Positions 8,411-17,646 of a stretch of 52,155 bases of DNA are shown piece by piece. The DNA is from an uncultured Verrucomicrobiota bacterium (GTDB lineage Bacteria; Verrucomicrobiota; Verrucomicrobiia; Opitutales; Opitutaceae), in NCBI GenBank assembly GCA_913058185.1, contig CAJXQX010000022.1, positions 1 through 52,155 of the forward strand, in the 5' to 3' direction. How positions within the stretch are numbered: the stretch's first letter is position 1; the number at the start of each line of letters is the position of its first letter. The notes under the pieces were generated by a model. The model was not told the DNA's origin. It made no database searches and worked only from the letters and a program-made list of their open reading frames with translations. The position numbers and the translations under genes were made by a program.

Positions 8411-9082
8411 TCAATTCTTACTGTCGGCAAAGAGTCCTAGCTGGTAGGCCATACTTACGGCGGATGGCGCATTACGGACTTCAAGTTTTTCGTAGATGTG
8501 ACCGACGTGAGAGTCCACCGTGTTGTAGCCAATCTTCAATTTATCGGCGATTTGCTTTTTGACGAAACCATCGGCTAACAGCTTAAGAATTTCCATTTCG
8601 CGCGGGGAAAGTTCGATTTTGATTTCCTGGGTGGGCAGGCGCTTTTTAAGATCTTGAAGGATGAATTTGGCGACATCAGGATCGAGAGAGGCGCCATCGG
8701 AGTTTACCGTGCGAATGCCGGTCAGGATTTCCTGCACCGTAGCGGACTTTAGTAGGTAACCCGTGGCACCGAGGGATATAGCCTTGAGAACGTCCACTTC
8801 TTTATCGGATTGAGTGAGGACGATAATTTTCGACTTGGGCGAATAGTCTTTTATGTAGGGAATTGCCTCAAGGCCCATCATTCCGGCTAAACGGAGATCC
8901 AGGAGGATTATGTCCGGTTGAGGGGTCGATACATCCAGTAGGTAGCGGAGGCCGATTTCACAGGTCGCGAATGAATCGATGAGCCGGAGATCGCTGACAT
9001 CGGTGAGAGCGAGCTTAATCACTTCGCGGTATTCGCGATTGTCTTCAATGATTATGACGCGGGTGAATTCAGAATTTGGCAT
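8411..9082 (-). CDS. NarL/FixJ-type response regulator
   Basis: A two-component transcription factor of 223 residues. The receiver domain (about residues 6-125) has the acidic pair E13/D14, the phosphoacceptor D62 in 'IILLDLRLAGMMG', the switch T90 and the conserved K112. A linker leads to a LuxR-type HTH (about 157-217) with the signature LSPREMEILKLLADGFVKKQIADKL and 'NTVDSHVGHIYEKL'. It follows the histidine kinase gene by 79 bases on the same strand, so the two are almost certainly partners. The divergent neighbour is a TonB-dependent receptor gene, which is the most likely target. Confidence 0.95.
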   Translation of the reverse strand: MPNSEFTRVIIIEDNREYREVIKLALTDVSDLRLIDSFATCEIGLRYLLDVSTPQPDIILLDLRLAGMMGLEAIPYIKDYSPKSKIIVLTQSDKEVDVLKAISLGATGYLLKSATVQEILTGIRTVNSDGASLDPDVAKFILQDLKKRLPTQEIKIELSPREMEILKLLADGFVKKQIADKLKIGYNTVDSHVGHIYEKLEVRNAPSAVSMAYQLGLFADSKN

Positions 9083-9161
9083 GGAAATCTAAGGAAAAGT
9101 TAACGAGAAATTACCGGGCGTTTTGGCGAATCGTAGAAACCCAGAGGAAACTTCGGTCGGA

Positions 9162-11165
9162 TCAAGAACGACCGAGCTTCATATTCAAGATGATTGAGGT
9201 GCCTCCGCCAGAGGAGGGAATCACGGAGAGTTTACCGCCAACTAGCCGGGCTCGGCGTTTTAATGAAGGGGGTTCGGGGTTCGGAGCTTCCTTCGCAATA
9301 CCATCACCATTGTCTGTGATCGTAAGTTCGAGTTGCGACGTGCCCAGCGTGAGTTTTGACCGAACCACGGTCGCATTGGAGTGGCGGAGGATGTTGATCA
9401 ATGCCCCCTTATAAAAAAGGAAAAGATCGATGCGTTTGCGGGGGCGAATTTGTTCGAAACGTTCCTCTCCTTCAATTTCTAGAGAATGATCGAGGTCGGA
9501 CATGAGTCGTCGAGAGATCTGTCTCATCTCGAGCGGGAGATTCTGATAGAGTCCGGGTGTCTCCAGCATATTGGTGCTGTGTTTTACGGCTAGGCTTGTT
9601 CGCCCTACTAAAGCCCGAATTCGCTCTAGATTCTCCCCGGATTTCTCCGGCGAGTGCTTGGATGCCTGAGCGAGGTCGCCGAGAAGAGCAATGGCGTGCA
9701 AGTTTGCACCGAGCTCGTCGTGAAGGTCAGCTGCGATTCTTTCTCTGGTTGTGAAAATGGCGCGTTGTCGTAAGATGCGATCAACGAGGAAAATGATAAT
9801 CGCGAGAACGCCGAGAGTCGAAGCGATGCCGACCCACAGCCGCAGTTTGGCCTTCTGATTTTCGTAGCGATACTGAATCGACTGCTCGATTATGGGGAGC
9901 TGGTATTCTAGGTCGTGACGTCTCGCGAGCTGCGAGATCCAGTTTCGCGCGGTCAGGATTTCACCGAAAATATTGTGTCCGTCGGTGAGACGAGTCAGGG
10001 GGCGATTGGGGTCGTGATTGTCGTAGCTGGCGCTAAACTGTCGGCCTCGGGCGACATTTTGGGTGCCGGAAAACACCTCGATTTCAGCGAAACCAAGTCG
10101 ACTGCCTCGCACGATTTTCCCCGCTCTGGTCCATCCCTCAAACCTGAAGGGCTCAACACACCTCAGGCGCACAAAGCGATACAATTTAGGGTCGAGCCGC
10201 TTCGATACGATGGGGGATATTTGGAAGAGGTTACGGTGCTGGAAATCCCAGAGCGTTTCGGCATCTGAGAAGTTCGGCTGATTGGCACCCTCGAAAACGA
10301 TGTGCGGTGGCACAGCGTAGTTGGGTTGCTGCGCATGAGGAACGGTATCTCCTTGTTCGATCATGTGGATACGCAAAGAGGTTATTCTTGTAGGAGCCTT
10401 GAAATCAATCGTGAGGCTTGGGTGTTCGCCGATATTTATGCCACTGAGGTAGGGGTTACTCTTCTGGCCTTCGGCTGCATCCATGACGTAGGGCAGGAAA
10501 CCATCGACCAGGTTTTGGGAATTGTAGGCTCCGATACCCGTGCTTTGATTTGATGAAGCGGACACTTCTTGATGAAGAGCCACGTTTTCCGAGTCGCTGA
10601 ATATCATGGCTTCGGAAAATTGCATGATATGTCTACCGTCGTGAAATCGAGTGGAAAGGAGGTCCGCTTCGATTCGAATCCAAGAGGCCATAACGCCGTT
10701 GCCTGAAATTAGCAGCGGAGCGATGCGAGGGAGCATTGATGCGTCGGCTTTAACCGAGGCAATAAGATGTTGTTCATCGTTTTCTCGGGTGCCGCCAATT
10801 ATCCGAAATTCCCGAGGGAAGCCATCGTCGCGGTAGCCATTTTCGTTGTCTTGCCAGATGGCGGGAATCAGGGCAATTTCATCGATGGGATAGACTCGAT
10901 CGAGATCGATTTGAACCCACTGCCTGACCCGTTCGTGCTCCTGAGGCAACGTGCGGAAACAGATGGTTCCTACCCCACCGCTAAGGTTGAAGTTGGCGAG
11001 GTGATCCAGTTTGGATTTGGTTTGATCCCGGAGTTGTTCGAGCTGTTCCAGCGAGAGCTGGTTGAGGTCCTTAGGGAAAATATCCGAGCCGATATCGTGG
11101 TCTGAAGGCCATGCGATATTGAATAAAATCAGATACGCGCAAAAGAAAACAGTTCGTCGGATCAT
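9162..11165 (-). CDS. Membrane histidine kinase with lectin-like (F5/8-type) sensor region
   Basis: A sensor kinase of the HisKA_3 / NarX-like class. The ATG at 11165 gives a clear leader (MIRRTVFFCAYLILFNIAWP); a longer frame begins at 11222. Residues of about 45-425 form a large periplasmic region with two discoidin-like segments ('QWVQIDLDRVYPIDEIALIPA' type strands and 'HPSLTIDFKAPTRITSLRIHM'), suggesting glycan sensing. A membrane helix lies at about 441-466. The phosphorylatable His482 sits in 'ADLHDELGANLHAIA'. The ATPase domain has an N-box (N591, H595) and G1 box DNGDG (618-622). The usual G2 segment (G-x-G-L-x-N-M) is replaced by 'PEPPSLKRRARLVGG', so nucleotide binding may be altered. 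The response-regulator gene follows. Confidence 0.9.
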   Translation of the reverse strand: MIRRTVFFCAYLILFNIAWPSDHDIGSDIFPKDLNQLSLEQLEQLRDQTKSKLDHLANFNLSGGVGTICFRTLPQEHERVRQWVQIDLDRVYPIDEIALIPAIWQDNENGYRDDGFPREFRIIGGTRENDEQHLIASVKADASMLPRIAPLLISGNGVMASWIRIEADLLSTRFHDGRHIMQFSEAMIFSDSENVALHQEVSASSNQSTGIGAYNSQNLVDGFLPYVMDAAEGQKSNPYLSGINIGEHPSLTIDFKAPTRITSLRIHMIEQGDTVPHAQQPNYAVPPHIVFEGANQPNFSDAETLWDFQHRNLFQISPIVSKRLDPKLYRFVRLRCVEPFRFEGWTRAGKIVRGSRLGFAEIEVFSGTQNVARGRQFSASYDNHDPNRPLTRLTDGHNIFGEILTARNWISQLARRHDLEYQLPIIEQSIQYRYENQKAKLRLWVGIASTLGVLAIIIFLVDRILRQRAIFTTRERIAADLHDELGANLHAIALLGDLAQASKHSPEKSGENLERIRALVGRTSLAVKHSTNMLETPGLYQNLPLEMRQISRRLMSDLDHSLEIEGEERFEQIRPRKRIDLFLFYKGALINILRHSNATVVRSKLTLGTSQLELTITDNGDGIAKEAPNPEPPSLKRRARLVGGKLSVIPSSGGGTSIILNMKLGRS

Positions 11166-11348
11166 TTGTTGAGGGGAGGGAACTGCGGGGAATCGTCGTC
11201 GTAAGTCGGTGAGGGCGCGCAATGGGTTGATCAGGATACACGTCGAATTGGACTTGAGGATGACTTAGGCAATGGGCCGGTTAGGGGGATGAAGATGACA
11301 ATTGAGGAATGAAGGAGTCAAATCGCACGCTGCGGTGGTGCGGATGGA

Positions 11349-11362
11349 GTGCTCCTGAGCAC
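11349..11362. promoter_or_regulatory. Palindrome GTGCTC-CT-GAGCAC
   Basis: A perfect 6-base inverted repeat with a 2-base centre, about 310 bases upstream of the receptor start and 184 bases from the kinase start. It lies 69 bases centre to centre from a second dyad. This is a plausible transcription-factor site; the factor is unknown. Confidence 0.4.
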
Positions 11363-11415
11363 GAGGGGTAGAAATCCGATGTCTCAAAGAGTGCCTGATG
11401 GAATGGGTTTCACGC

Positions 11416-11433
11416 ATCCCGTGAACACGGGAT
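11416..11433. promoter_or_regulatory. Perfect palindrome ATCCCGTGAACACGGGAT
   Basis: An 8-base perfect inverted repeat (ATCCCGTG / CACGGGAT) with a 2-base centre, followed by an AT-rich stretch (TATTAAATCAA). It lies about 230 bases upstream of the receptor ATG. No T-run follows, so an operator is likelier than a terminator. The neighbouring response regulator is the obvious candidate to bind it, but this is inference. Confidence 0.5.
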
Positions 11434-11661
11434 TATTAAATCAAGGGGCGATGGTATCTTATGATGACGCTGAAAGCATTCTGTTCGCAAGAAATCCTCA
11501 TACCCCAAACCTCTAATTTATCATACTCCAGATATTGTCCGGCGTGTATCGCCGTTTATTCGATCCAACGACTTAGGGCCTCTGCCTTTGATTCGCACCT
11601 ATCCGACCGGTTTCAAGAGAGACCAACTTCAGACCACACCAAACGATCAAACCAAAACTAG

Positions 11662-14600
11662 ATGAAACCCCAAACTCCTAAATTTGTTCTCCCAATCGGA
11701 CGGACACTAGCGCTGTTGATGATTGCGCCATTGATCCCCGTTTTGTTGCCCGCGCAGCAGAGCGCCGCCGACGACAACGTCGACGAAGAAACCACCATCG
11801 AACTCTCTCCCTTTGAAGTCGATGCTAGCCAAGATCAAGGTTACTACTCCGCCCAAACGATGGCTGGCGGCCGCCTTAAGACCAATCTAAAGGACGTGGC
11901 AACTTCAGTACAGGTTGTCACAGCACAGTTCATGGAGGACATTGGCGCTAGCTCTCTCGATGAGGTTCTCGCTTATACAACGGCGACCGAAGCGGTTGGC
12001 TCCATGAGCGACTACCTTCAAGTAGAGGATACAGCGAGCAACGGTGACTTGGACCAATCGAGGGCGAGGCAAGACCCGGACTCGGCTCTTCGGGTGCGTG
12101 GTCTCGCTAGTCCTACGAGAACGACGAACTACTTCGAGTCGGCAATCCCGTTCAACAGATACGCTTCAGGTCGCATCGACATTAACCGTGGCGCGAACTC
12201 GTTTCTCTTTGGGTTGGGATCACCTGGTGGGATCGTGAATACGACCCTCGATCAAGCTAATCTGAATAGAGATTCCGTTAGGATCACCCATCGAATTTCG
12301 ACTGAAAATTTCGAGGACAACTACTCGAACGAAGTTTCGCTAAGCCTTAATAAAGTCCTCATCGAGGATAAGTTGGCTGTGCGAATCGCTGCTTTGGAGA
12401 CAAAAAATGAATTCATGCAGAAGCCTGCATTCAAAGACGAATCAAGGCAATTTATCGCTTTGAAGTTTAAGCCGTTTGCAGAGCGTAACATCAATATAAG
12501 CGCAAACTATGAAACGGGAGATACTACAGGAGTACCGGTAGATCGATTGGGGCCTTTGGAGACGCTGTCCCTTTTTGTCGATGATCCTTATGGCACCGTT
12601 TGGCCCAGCTCCATCGATGGCGCTATACCGAATCGGGCCGGTCGCCGCATTAATGATCCATTCAACGCTATGCGAGATGGCGTGTCTTCAGGCCATGCTG
12701 GTTTGGATGTGAATGGAGCCAGGTTATCGAACACGATTTACAACCAATTTCTCAAGCGGAATGGCTGGGCTTCGGTATTCGACGGTTCGACGGGTCGCAC
12801 GGACGGTCTCCCGGATCTTGGTATTTACACTGGCTGGCGAGGCGGTGTGGGTGATCGCTTCGGGCGGGGAAATTCATATTATAACCCCTTCAACGCTCGT
12901 CGTGCAGGTGGCGCTAACGAATCTGTGTTATCGAACAATTTAAATTATAGCGATCTCCAGACTAATGTGCTTCCCCAATACGTAGGCTTCAACAATCAGG
13001 GGTTGTTGGATTACGATGTATTCGATTTCAGCAGGCATCTCATTTCCGGTTCGATCGATAACCTGAGCACGGAGTTCGACCGTACGATGCTATTTATTGA
13101 TGCGTCTACTGCTGACGGGAATTTCGGAATAGAACTTGCCTATAGTGGCGAGGAATCTTCCCGGACTAGTTTTGTCGCGGTCGGCGCTCCGGAGATCGAT
13201 ATCGATATGAACTACACCAATCCGGCCGGACCAGAAGGAGCCGGAGTGCATCCAGACACGGGTTTGCCTCTGGGGGAGCGTAATCCTAACTTTGGGCGCC
13301 TCTACATCTATGCCCCTTCATCCACTAGGACAGTGAATGCGGACGAACGTGAAGCCATGCGTGCAACGGCATTCGCGAGATATGATTTTGCCGAAAAGTT
13401 TCAAGGAGGCATTTTGTCAAAGCTAGGAAATCACAGCTTGTCCGTCCTTTTTGACGAAGCTGAGGTATCCACGGAACGTTTCGCGGACAGGCCATATGTA
13501 TTTGGAAATAGTCCCGAATTTCACTTGGGCGAACAGGCGACTATCTTCCAACGGGCTTGGTCAGGCATCTTCTATATTTCCGATCCCATTATGCAAGCCT
13601 TCGAGAATCCCAATTTCTCATTGTCCGACTTCCATACGACAGGTTTGCCTGCTAATGCGGTTCTGGATTTCCCAGAAGATTACGAAATCCCATTGAGCTA
13701 TCTCAGTTTTGGCGATCCGCTTGTTGATGAGAGTAGGACTTCAGTGACGGGTGACGAGAGGCCTGCAACCGGCTCTTATACTCCTAGATTTCAGCCCAGT
13801 TCGGGGACCTTAACTAAAACGGAGACCTCTTCCCAGGCCGTGAACTTGCAGAGTTTCTTTCTAGGAGGACATCTCGTTTCCAATTTGGGTTATAGAGAGG
13901 ACCAAGTTACGCTAACTCGCAATAATCAGGCTCCTCGTTATGCCATTCCTGATGCAGACGGAAAACTCCCGGATAATAGAATCTCAGGTGGTGCTGACAT
14001 AGTTAACCTTCCGATCCTCACCCCGGATCTGTTCAGATTGGAGAACGGCACAATCGACAAGCAACCAAAAAGCGACACGTTTGGCTACGGCTTTGTCTTG
14101 AAAGCGCCTGATAGTTGGTTGCCTGAGGGGTTAGGCCTGAGTGCTCACTACGGCTCATCCTCAAACTTCACTCCAAATCCCGGAGCCTTCAACTTCTATG
14201 GCGAGTCTGTGCCGGGCGCCAGCGGAGACACCAAGGATTACGGAATTACTATTAACTTGGGCGGCGACAAGTTGGTGGCACGCATTAACCGCTACGAAGC
14301 CTCGGTAAAGAATGGCCAATTCGGTGGAGTCGGTACCGCTGCTGCGGTTTTCTCGAATGTGCAGACCCGCTTCTATAATTTTATGTATCGAGACATATCG
14401 AGTTGGGATTACGACTTTGATGGTGTGTTTGACGATCCAACCGTCGACCCGGATGGCGACGGTAGAGTCGGTAATGCTACCAATACACTCACGCTCGCCC
14501 AAGCCCATGGTATTTGGAATGCCCTTGATGGCTTCTGGACGGATTTCGCGAAGGAAGTGGGAGAATTTGAGATTGTCCCAGGTACCCTCGGTGCACGAGG

Positions 14601-15378
14601 CCGGGTCCTTTCAAATGCCAACAATTTGGGCGAAGTTTTGTCTGATACGATGGATCAAGATGCGGAAGGAACGGAGCTTTCGTTGACGTGGAACCCAACG
14701 AGGCAACTCCGAATGTCGGTGAGTGCTTCTAAGACGGACGTCCAGCGTGCCAATGTCGCTCCCAATTTCTCTCGGATGTTAGAGGATTGGACCCGGGCGT
14801 TTTCTGAGGTTGAGTTTGGTTCAACCTTTACCGGAAATGGCAATGGCATACTGACAAGAGCATTGGGACCTGTTCCTTGGGGAGGTGGCACATTTGCCGG
14901 CACTCCGTTGCGTGATGGCAGACAAGGTCAGGCTCTATTCAAGGCGCTCGCCTTCGAAGGCACGACCAGTCCAGAGGTGGCGAGGCACAGCTTTCGAGCC
15001 CTGGGTAATTACATGTTTACCGAGGGTCTTCTTAATGGATTCAAAATGGGTGGCGCCTTCCGTTGGACTGATGCTAGGGCAATTGGATACGGCTCTTCGG
15101 TTCTCAATTATTTACCTGATGAGGTGAATGTAGAGGTTCCCGTTGTAGATGTCACTAAACCGTTCTTCAGCAAAGCGGATGGTAAGACGGACGTATGGCT
15201 CGGATACAGCCGGAAGGTGTTCAATGATAAAGCGAGATGGAGTATTCAGATGAACATTCGAAATCTGTTTGCTGATTCTAAACCTATTGTAATCCAACGC
15301 CAACCGGATGGCTCTCCTGGCCGCACTTCGATTCCTTCGCATCGTCAGTTCATCCTTACGAATACGTTAAGTTTCTAA
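11662..15378 (+). CDS. TonB-dependent outer-membrane receptor (Opitutaceae type)
   Basis: A 1238-residue TonB-dependent transporter that would take up glycan fragments through the outer membrane. Residues 1-32 form the signal peptide (TLALLMIAPLIPVLLPAQQ). The mature N-terminus has the TonB-box-like 'ELSPFEVDAS', the plug domain follows (about 60-190, with 'LKDVATSVQVVTAQFMEDIG' and 'LRVRGL'), and then a large beta-barrel ends in a terminal Phe (ILTNTLSF), as expected for BAM-dependent insertion. An acidic stretch near residues 915-945 (DYDFDG...DPDGDG) looks like calcium-binding loops. There is no SusD gene beside it, as is usual for Opitutaceae. It lies divergent from a two-component system and upstream of the GH29 gene. 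Confidence 0.95.
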   Translation: MKPQTPKFVLPIGRTLALLMIAPLIPVLLPAQQSAADDNVDEETTIELSPFEVDASQDQGYYSAQTMAGGRLKTNLKDVATSVQVVTAQFMEDIGASSLDEVLAYTTATEAVGSMSDYLQVEDTASNGDLDQSRARQDPDSALRVRGLASPTRTTNYFESAIPFNRYASGRIDINRGANSFLFGLGSPGGIVNTTLDQANLNRDSVRITHRISTENFEDNYSNEVSLSLNKVLIEDKLAVRIAALETKNEFMQKPAFKDESRQFIALKFKPFAERNINISANYETGDTTGVPVDRLGPLETLSLFVDDPYGTVWPSSIDGAIPNRAGRRINDPFNAMRDGVSSGHAGLDVNGARLSNTIYNQFLKRNGWASVFDGSTGRTDGLPDLGIYTGWRGGVGDRFGRGNSYYNPFNARRAGGANESVLSNNLNYSDLQTNVLPQYVGFNNQGLLDYDVFDFSRHLISGSIDNLSTEFDRTMLFIDASTADGNFGIELAYSGEESSRTSFVAVGAPEIDIDMNYTNPAGPEGAGVHPDTGLPLGERNPNFGRLYIYAPSSTRTVNADEREAMRATAFARYDFAEKFQGGILSKLGNHSLSVLFDEAEVSTERFADRPYVFGNSPEFHLGEQATIFQRAWSGIFYISDPIMQAFENPNFSLSDFHTTGLPANAVLDFPEDYEIPLSYLSFGDPLVDESRTSVTGDERPATGSYTPRFQPSSGTLTKTETSSQAVNLQSFFLGGHLVSNLGYREDQVTLTRNNQAPRYAIPDADGKLPDNRISGGADIVNLPILTPDLFRLENGTIDKQPKSDTFGYGFVLKAPDSWLPEGLGLSAHYGSSSNFTPNPGAFNFYGESVPGASGDTKDYGITINLGGDKLVARINRYEASVKNGQFGGVGTAAAVFSNVQTRFYNFMYRDISSWDYDFDGVFDDPTVDPDGDGRVGNATNTLTLAQAHGIWNALDGFWTDFAKEVGEFEIVPGTLGARGRVLSNANNLGEVLSDTMDQDAEGTELSLTWNPTRQLRMSVSASKTDVQRANVAPNFSRMLEDWTRAFSEVEFGSTFTGNGNGILTRALGPVPWGGGTFAGTPLRDGRQGQALFKALAFEGTTSPEVARHSFRALGNYMFTEGLLNGFKMGGAFRWTDARAIGYGSSVLNYLPDEVNVEVPVVDVTKPFFSKADGKTDVWLGYSRKVFNDKARWSIQMNIRNLFADSKPIVIQRQPDGSPGRTSIPSHRQFILTNTLSF

Positions 15379-15448
15379 GCAACCGTCCTGTCAGTGTCTT
15401 TGACGGAATAGCAGTCGCTATTTGATTTGGCTTTTCTCGATTGATTGG

Positions 15449-15474
15449 CTCCGGGCCGTAAATACGGCCCGGAG
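15449..15474. terminator. Perfect 12-bp hairpin after TonB receptor gene
   Basis: The arms CTCCGGGCCGTA (15449-15460) and TACGGCCCGGAG (15463-15474) are fully complementary around an AA loop, 70 bases after the receptor stop. No T-run follows on the plus strand, so it may be a factor-dependent terminator or an mRNA-stabilising hairpin separating receptor and fucosidase expression. Confidence 0.55.
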
Positions 15475-15611
15475 CTCAATTGTCTACGTCTACGATTACC
15501 ATCAGATGAAACGTCCCACCCAGAACCGGCCGGAGCGGTTGCAGCACTGAGTCATGGCGAAAGCAGTTCGTGGGCGGATGATCCGGTAGGAACTTAAATT
15601 GAAATTTTGAT

Positions 15612-17378
15612 ATGATTCACAAGTTTGTATTTTCGGTCATTCTGACCGTGGGTGTGACGCTAGGTGTCACTGCGCAAACGCGGGAGGAAGCGAGGTGGGG
15701 GAAAGACCGGATGCAGGTTTTGAGTGCGCCCGCCGGAAGTGCCGCGCTTTTTGACGACGGAAACTATGGTATGTTTATCCACTGGGGGTTGTATTCCAGC
15801 CTCGCGGGAAAGTGGGATGGCAAAACGTATTACGGGATTGGCGAATGGATCATGAATCCGCGGGTTGCGGGCATACCCGTGAAGGAATACCAGAAAACCG
15901 CCGCCCAGTTTAATCCCGCCGAATTTGACGCTCGAGCCATCGCGCGTTTGGCGAAATCGGCGGGTATGAAGTGGATCATCATCACTTCAAAACACCACGA
16001 GGGATTCGCGATGTTTGATTCCGCCCATCCGTTCAATATCGTGGATGCAACTCCGTTTAAACGCGACCCCATGCGGGAACTAGCCGAAGCCTGTCGCGAG
16101 TTTGATCTTGGGTTTGGGTTTTACTATTCCCACAACCAAGACTGGACGGCGCCCGGCGGGACCGATGGTCCCACGACCAATCCTGATGGATCAACGGCAA
16201 CCTTTGAGCAGTATTATCGGGAAAAGTGTTTTCCTCAAGTGCAGGAGATCTGTGAGAACTATGGTGAGTTGAATTACATCTGGTTCGATACTCCAGATGG
16301 CATGCCGGAGGAATTCGTGCGGGAGATGGCGGCCTACGTCCGTGAGGCGCAACCTTCAGCCATGTTGTGCAGCCGGATCGGCTACGGGTTGGGGGACTAC
16401 GTCAGCTTGGGCGACATGTCGGTGCCCACGAAAAACGAAACGGGATTGTGGGAGACCTGCGATACCACCAACGACTCGTGGTCGTATGCTTGGTATGATA
16501 ACAATTGGAAGGATGCGAAAAAGATCCTCGGACGCTTAGTCGCCACGGTGGCCCGGGGCGGCACGTATTTGCTCAACATCGGACCGGATGGTCTTGGACG
16601 TGTGCCGAAGGAGGCAGCGATGTATTTGGAGGAGTCTGGTGAGTGGATACAGCGTTATTCGGATGTGGTGTATGGCGCCGGCAGTTCCCCTTGGGGACGC
16701 GCGCTCCCGTGGGGGGATGTGACGATGCAGGATAATACGCTCAATCTAGTGGTTTTCGATTGGCCGCGAGATGGACGTTTGTTGTTGCCCGGACTTACGA
16801 CCCAAATCTCTTCTGCCAATCTGCTGGTATCCGGAAAAGAAGTTCCGATCGAGTGGAGTAGAACGGGAGACTGGGTTGAGCTAACGTTGCCCCATTTGGC
16901 CGCGGAGAAACTTGCTAGTGTGGTGCGAGTGGAGTTGGTCTCCGACTGTGAAGTCGACCAAACGCTGGGAGTGCACCCGAATGCTGGATCGCGTTTAATG
17001 GTGGATTTCGCCGAAGTGCGCAGCGCAAAAACAGAGGAGCAGCGTTGGATGGAAAAGTTTGGCGAGTGGGTTCATGTCAACCAAGTAAGTGACTGGGAAA
17101 CGGATGGAGAAGCGGTGTGGACCGTCGATGTTATGGAACCTGGTTTCTACCACTTGGGACTGAACTACAGTGGAGAGGGTCGATTGGTTTGGCGAATCGA
17201 GACCAACGAAGGTAGTATGATTCAGAACCAGCAAAACTCCTCGCACGTTTACCACGAATACCCGATGGGACAGATCGAATTTAAGACGATTGGAAAACAC
17301 ACCATTCAGGTCTCCTTAGTCGAGGGCGATCCCATGAAGTCCAGTTTGCAATACTTGAGCTTTATGCCGGTCAACTAG
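15612..17378 (+). CDS. Alpha-L-fucosidase, GH29
   Basis: An exported glycoside hydrolase of family GH29 that releases alpha-linked L-fucose by a retaining mechanism. The leader is MIHKFVFSVILTVGVTLGVTAQ. Family landmarks are 'YGMFIHWGLYS' (near residue 55), 'WIIITSKHHEGFAMFDS' (His-His near 128), 'FGFYYSHNQDW', and the nucleophile region 'LNYIWFDTPDG' with Asp226. The catalytic barrel ends near residue 350, and beta-type regions follow to 588, the last resembling a carbohydrate-binding or dispersal module ('YHLGLNYSGEG'). It lies downstream of the TonB receptor on the same strand, separated by a strong hairpin. With the GH27 enzyme and many sulfatases it points to sulfated fucose/galactose glycans. 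Confidence 0.95.
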   Translation: MIHKFVFSVILTVGVTLGVTAQTREEARWGKDRMQVLSAPAGSAALFDDGNYGMFIHWGLYSSLAGKWDGKTYYGIGEWIMNPRVAGIPVKEYQKTAAQFNPAEFDARAIARLAKSAGMKWIIITSKHHEGFAMFDSAHPFNIVDATPFKRDPMRELAEACREFDLGFGFYYSHNQDWTAPGGTDGPTTNPDGSTATFEQYYREKCFPQVQEICENYGELNYIWFDTPDGMPEEFVREMAAYVREAQPSAMLCSRIGYGLGDYVSLGDMSVPTKNETGLWETCDTTNDSWSYAWYDNNWKDAKKILGRLVATVARGGTYLLNIGPDGLGRVPKEAAMYLEESGEWIQRYSDVVYGAGSSPWGRALPWGDVTMQDNTLNLVVFDWPRDGRLLLPGLTTQISSANLLVSGKEVPIEWSRTGDWVELTLPHLAAEKLASVVRVELVSDCEVDQTLGVHPNAGSRLMVDFAEVRSAKTEEQRWMEKFGEWVHVNQVSDWETDGEAVWTVDVMEPGFYHLGLNYSGEGRLVWRIETNEGSMIQNQQNSSHVYHEYPMGQIEFKTIGKHTIQVSLVEGDPMKSSLQYLSFMPVN

Positions 17379-17646
17379 CTCCCATTTGGACGCGGTGCTT
17401 ATCCGAGTTGGCCACCCGACTCGCAGTCATATTTTATAAATCTGTGATATCTCCTAAGCGCCCAAGTCCGCAATTCGAGGAGAATCCCAGTTCCGGTCAG
17501 CCTATGGGGACGTTGCCAGCAGTTTGGCGCGCATGCCCAGATCCAGGCGATCTGTTTTGTGCGCAGTTCCGAAATATTCTCAACTCACGTCCAATGATTG
17601 CGTATGCATTTATGGCACAGCAACCGGGAGGGTGGAGTTGCAGGGT
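17379..17646. other. Intergenic stretch between convergent GH29 and purU
   Basis: About 270 bases between two convergent genes. An open frame at 17408-17677 shows no features of a protein and runs into the end of purU, so I do not call it. I see no strong terminator hairpin. Confidence 0.4.

Larger units (their letters stand above)
11166..11661. promoter_or_regulatory. Divergent control region between histidine kinase and TonB receptor genes
   Basis: About 500 bases hold the promoters of the kinase gene (minus) and the receptor gene (plus). Two perfect dyads are present (see the entries at 11349 and 11416). An open frame at 11461-11661 directly abuts the receptor start but has no family or leader features, so I treat it as a long untranslated leader. 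Confidence 0.6.

Noticed and set aside
11461-11661. 66-codon open frame abutting the TonB receptor start
   Set aside because: No leader, family or conserved pattern is visible. It is more likely the untranslated leader of the receptor mRNA.
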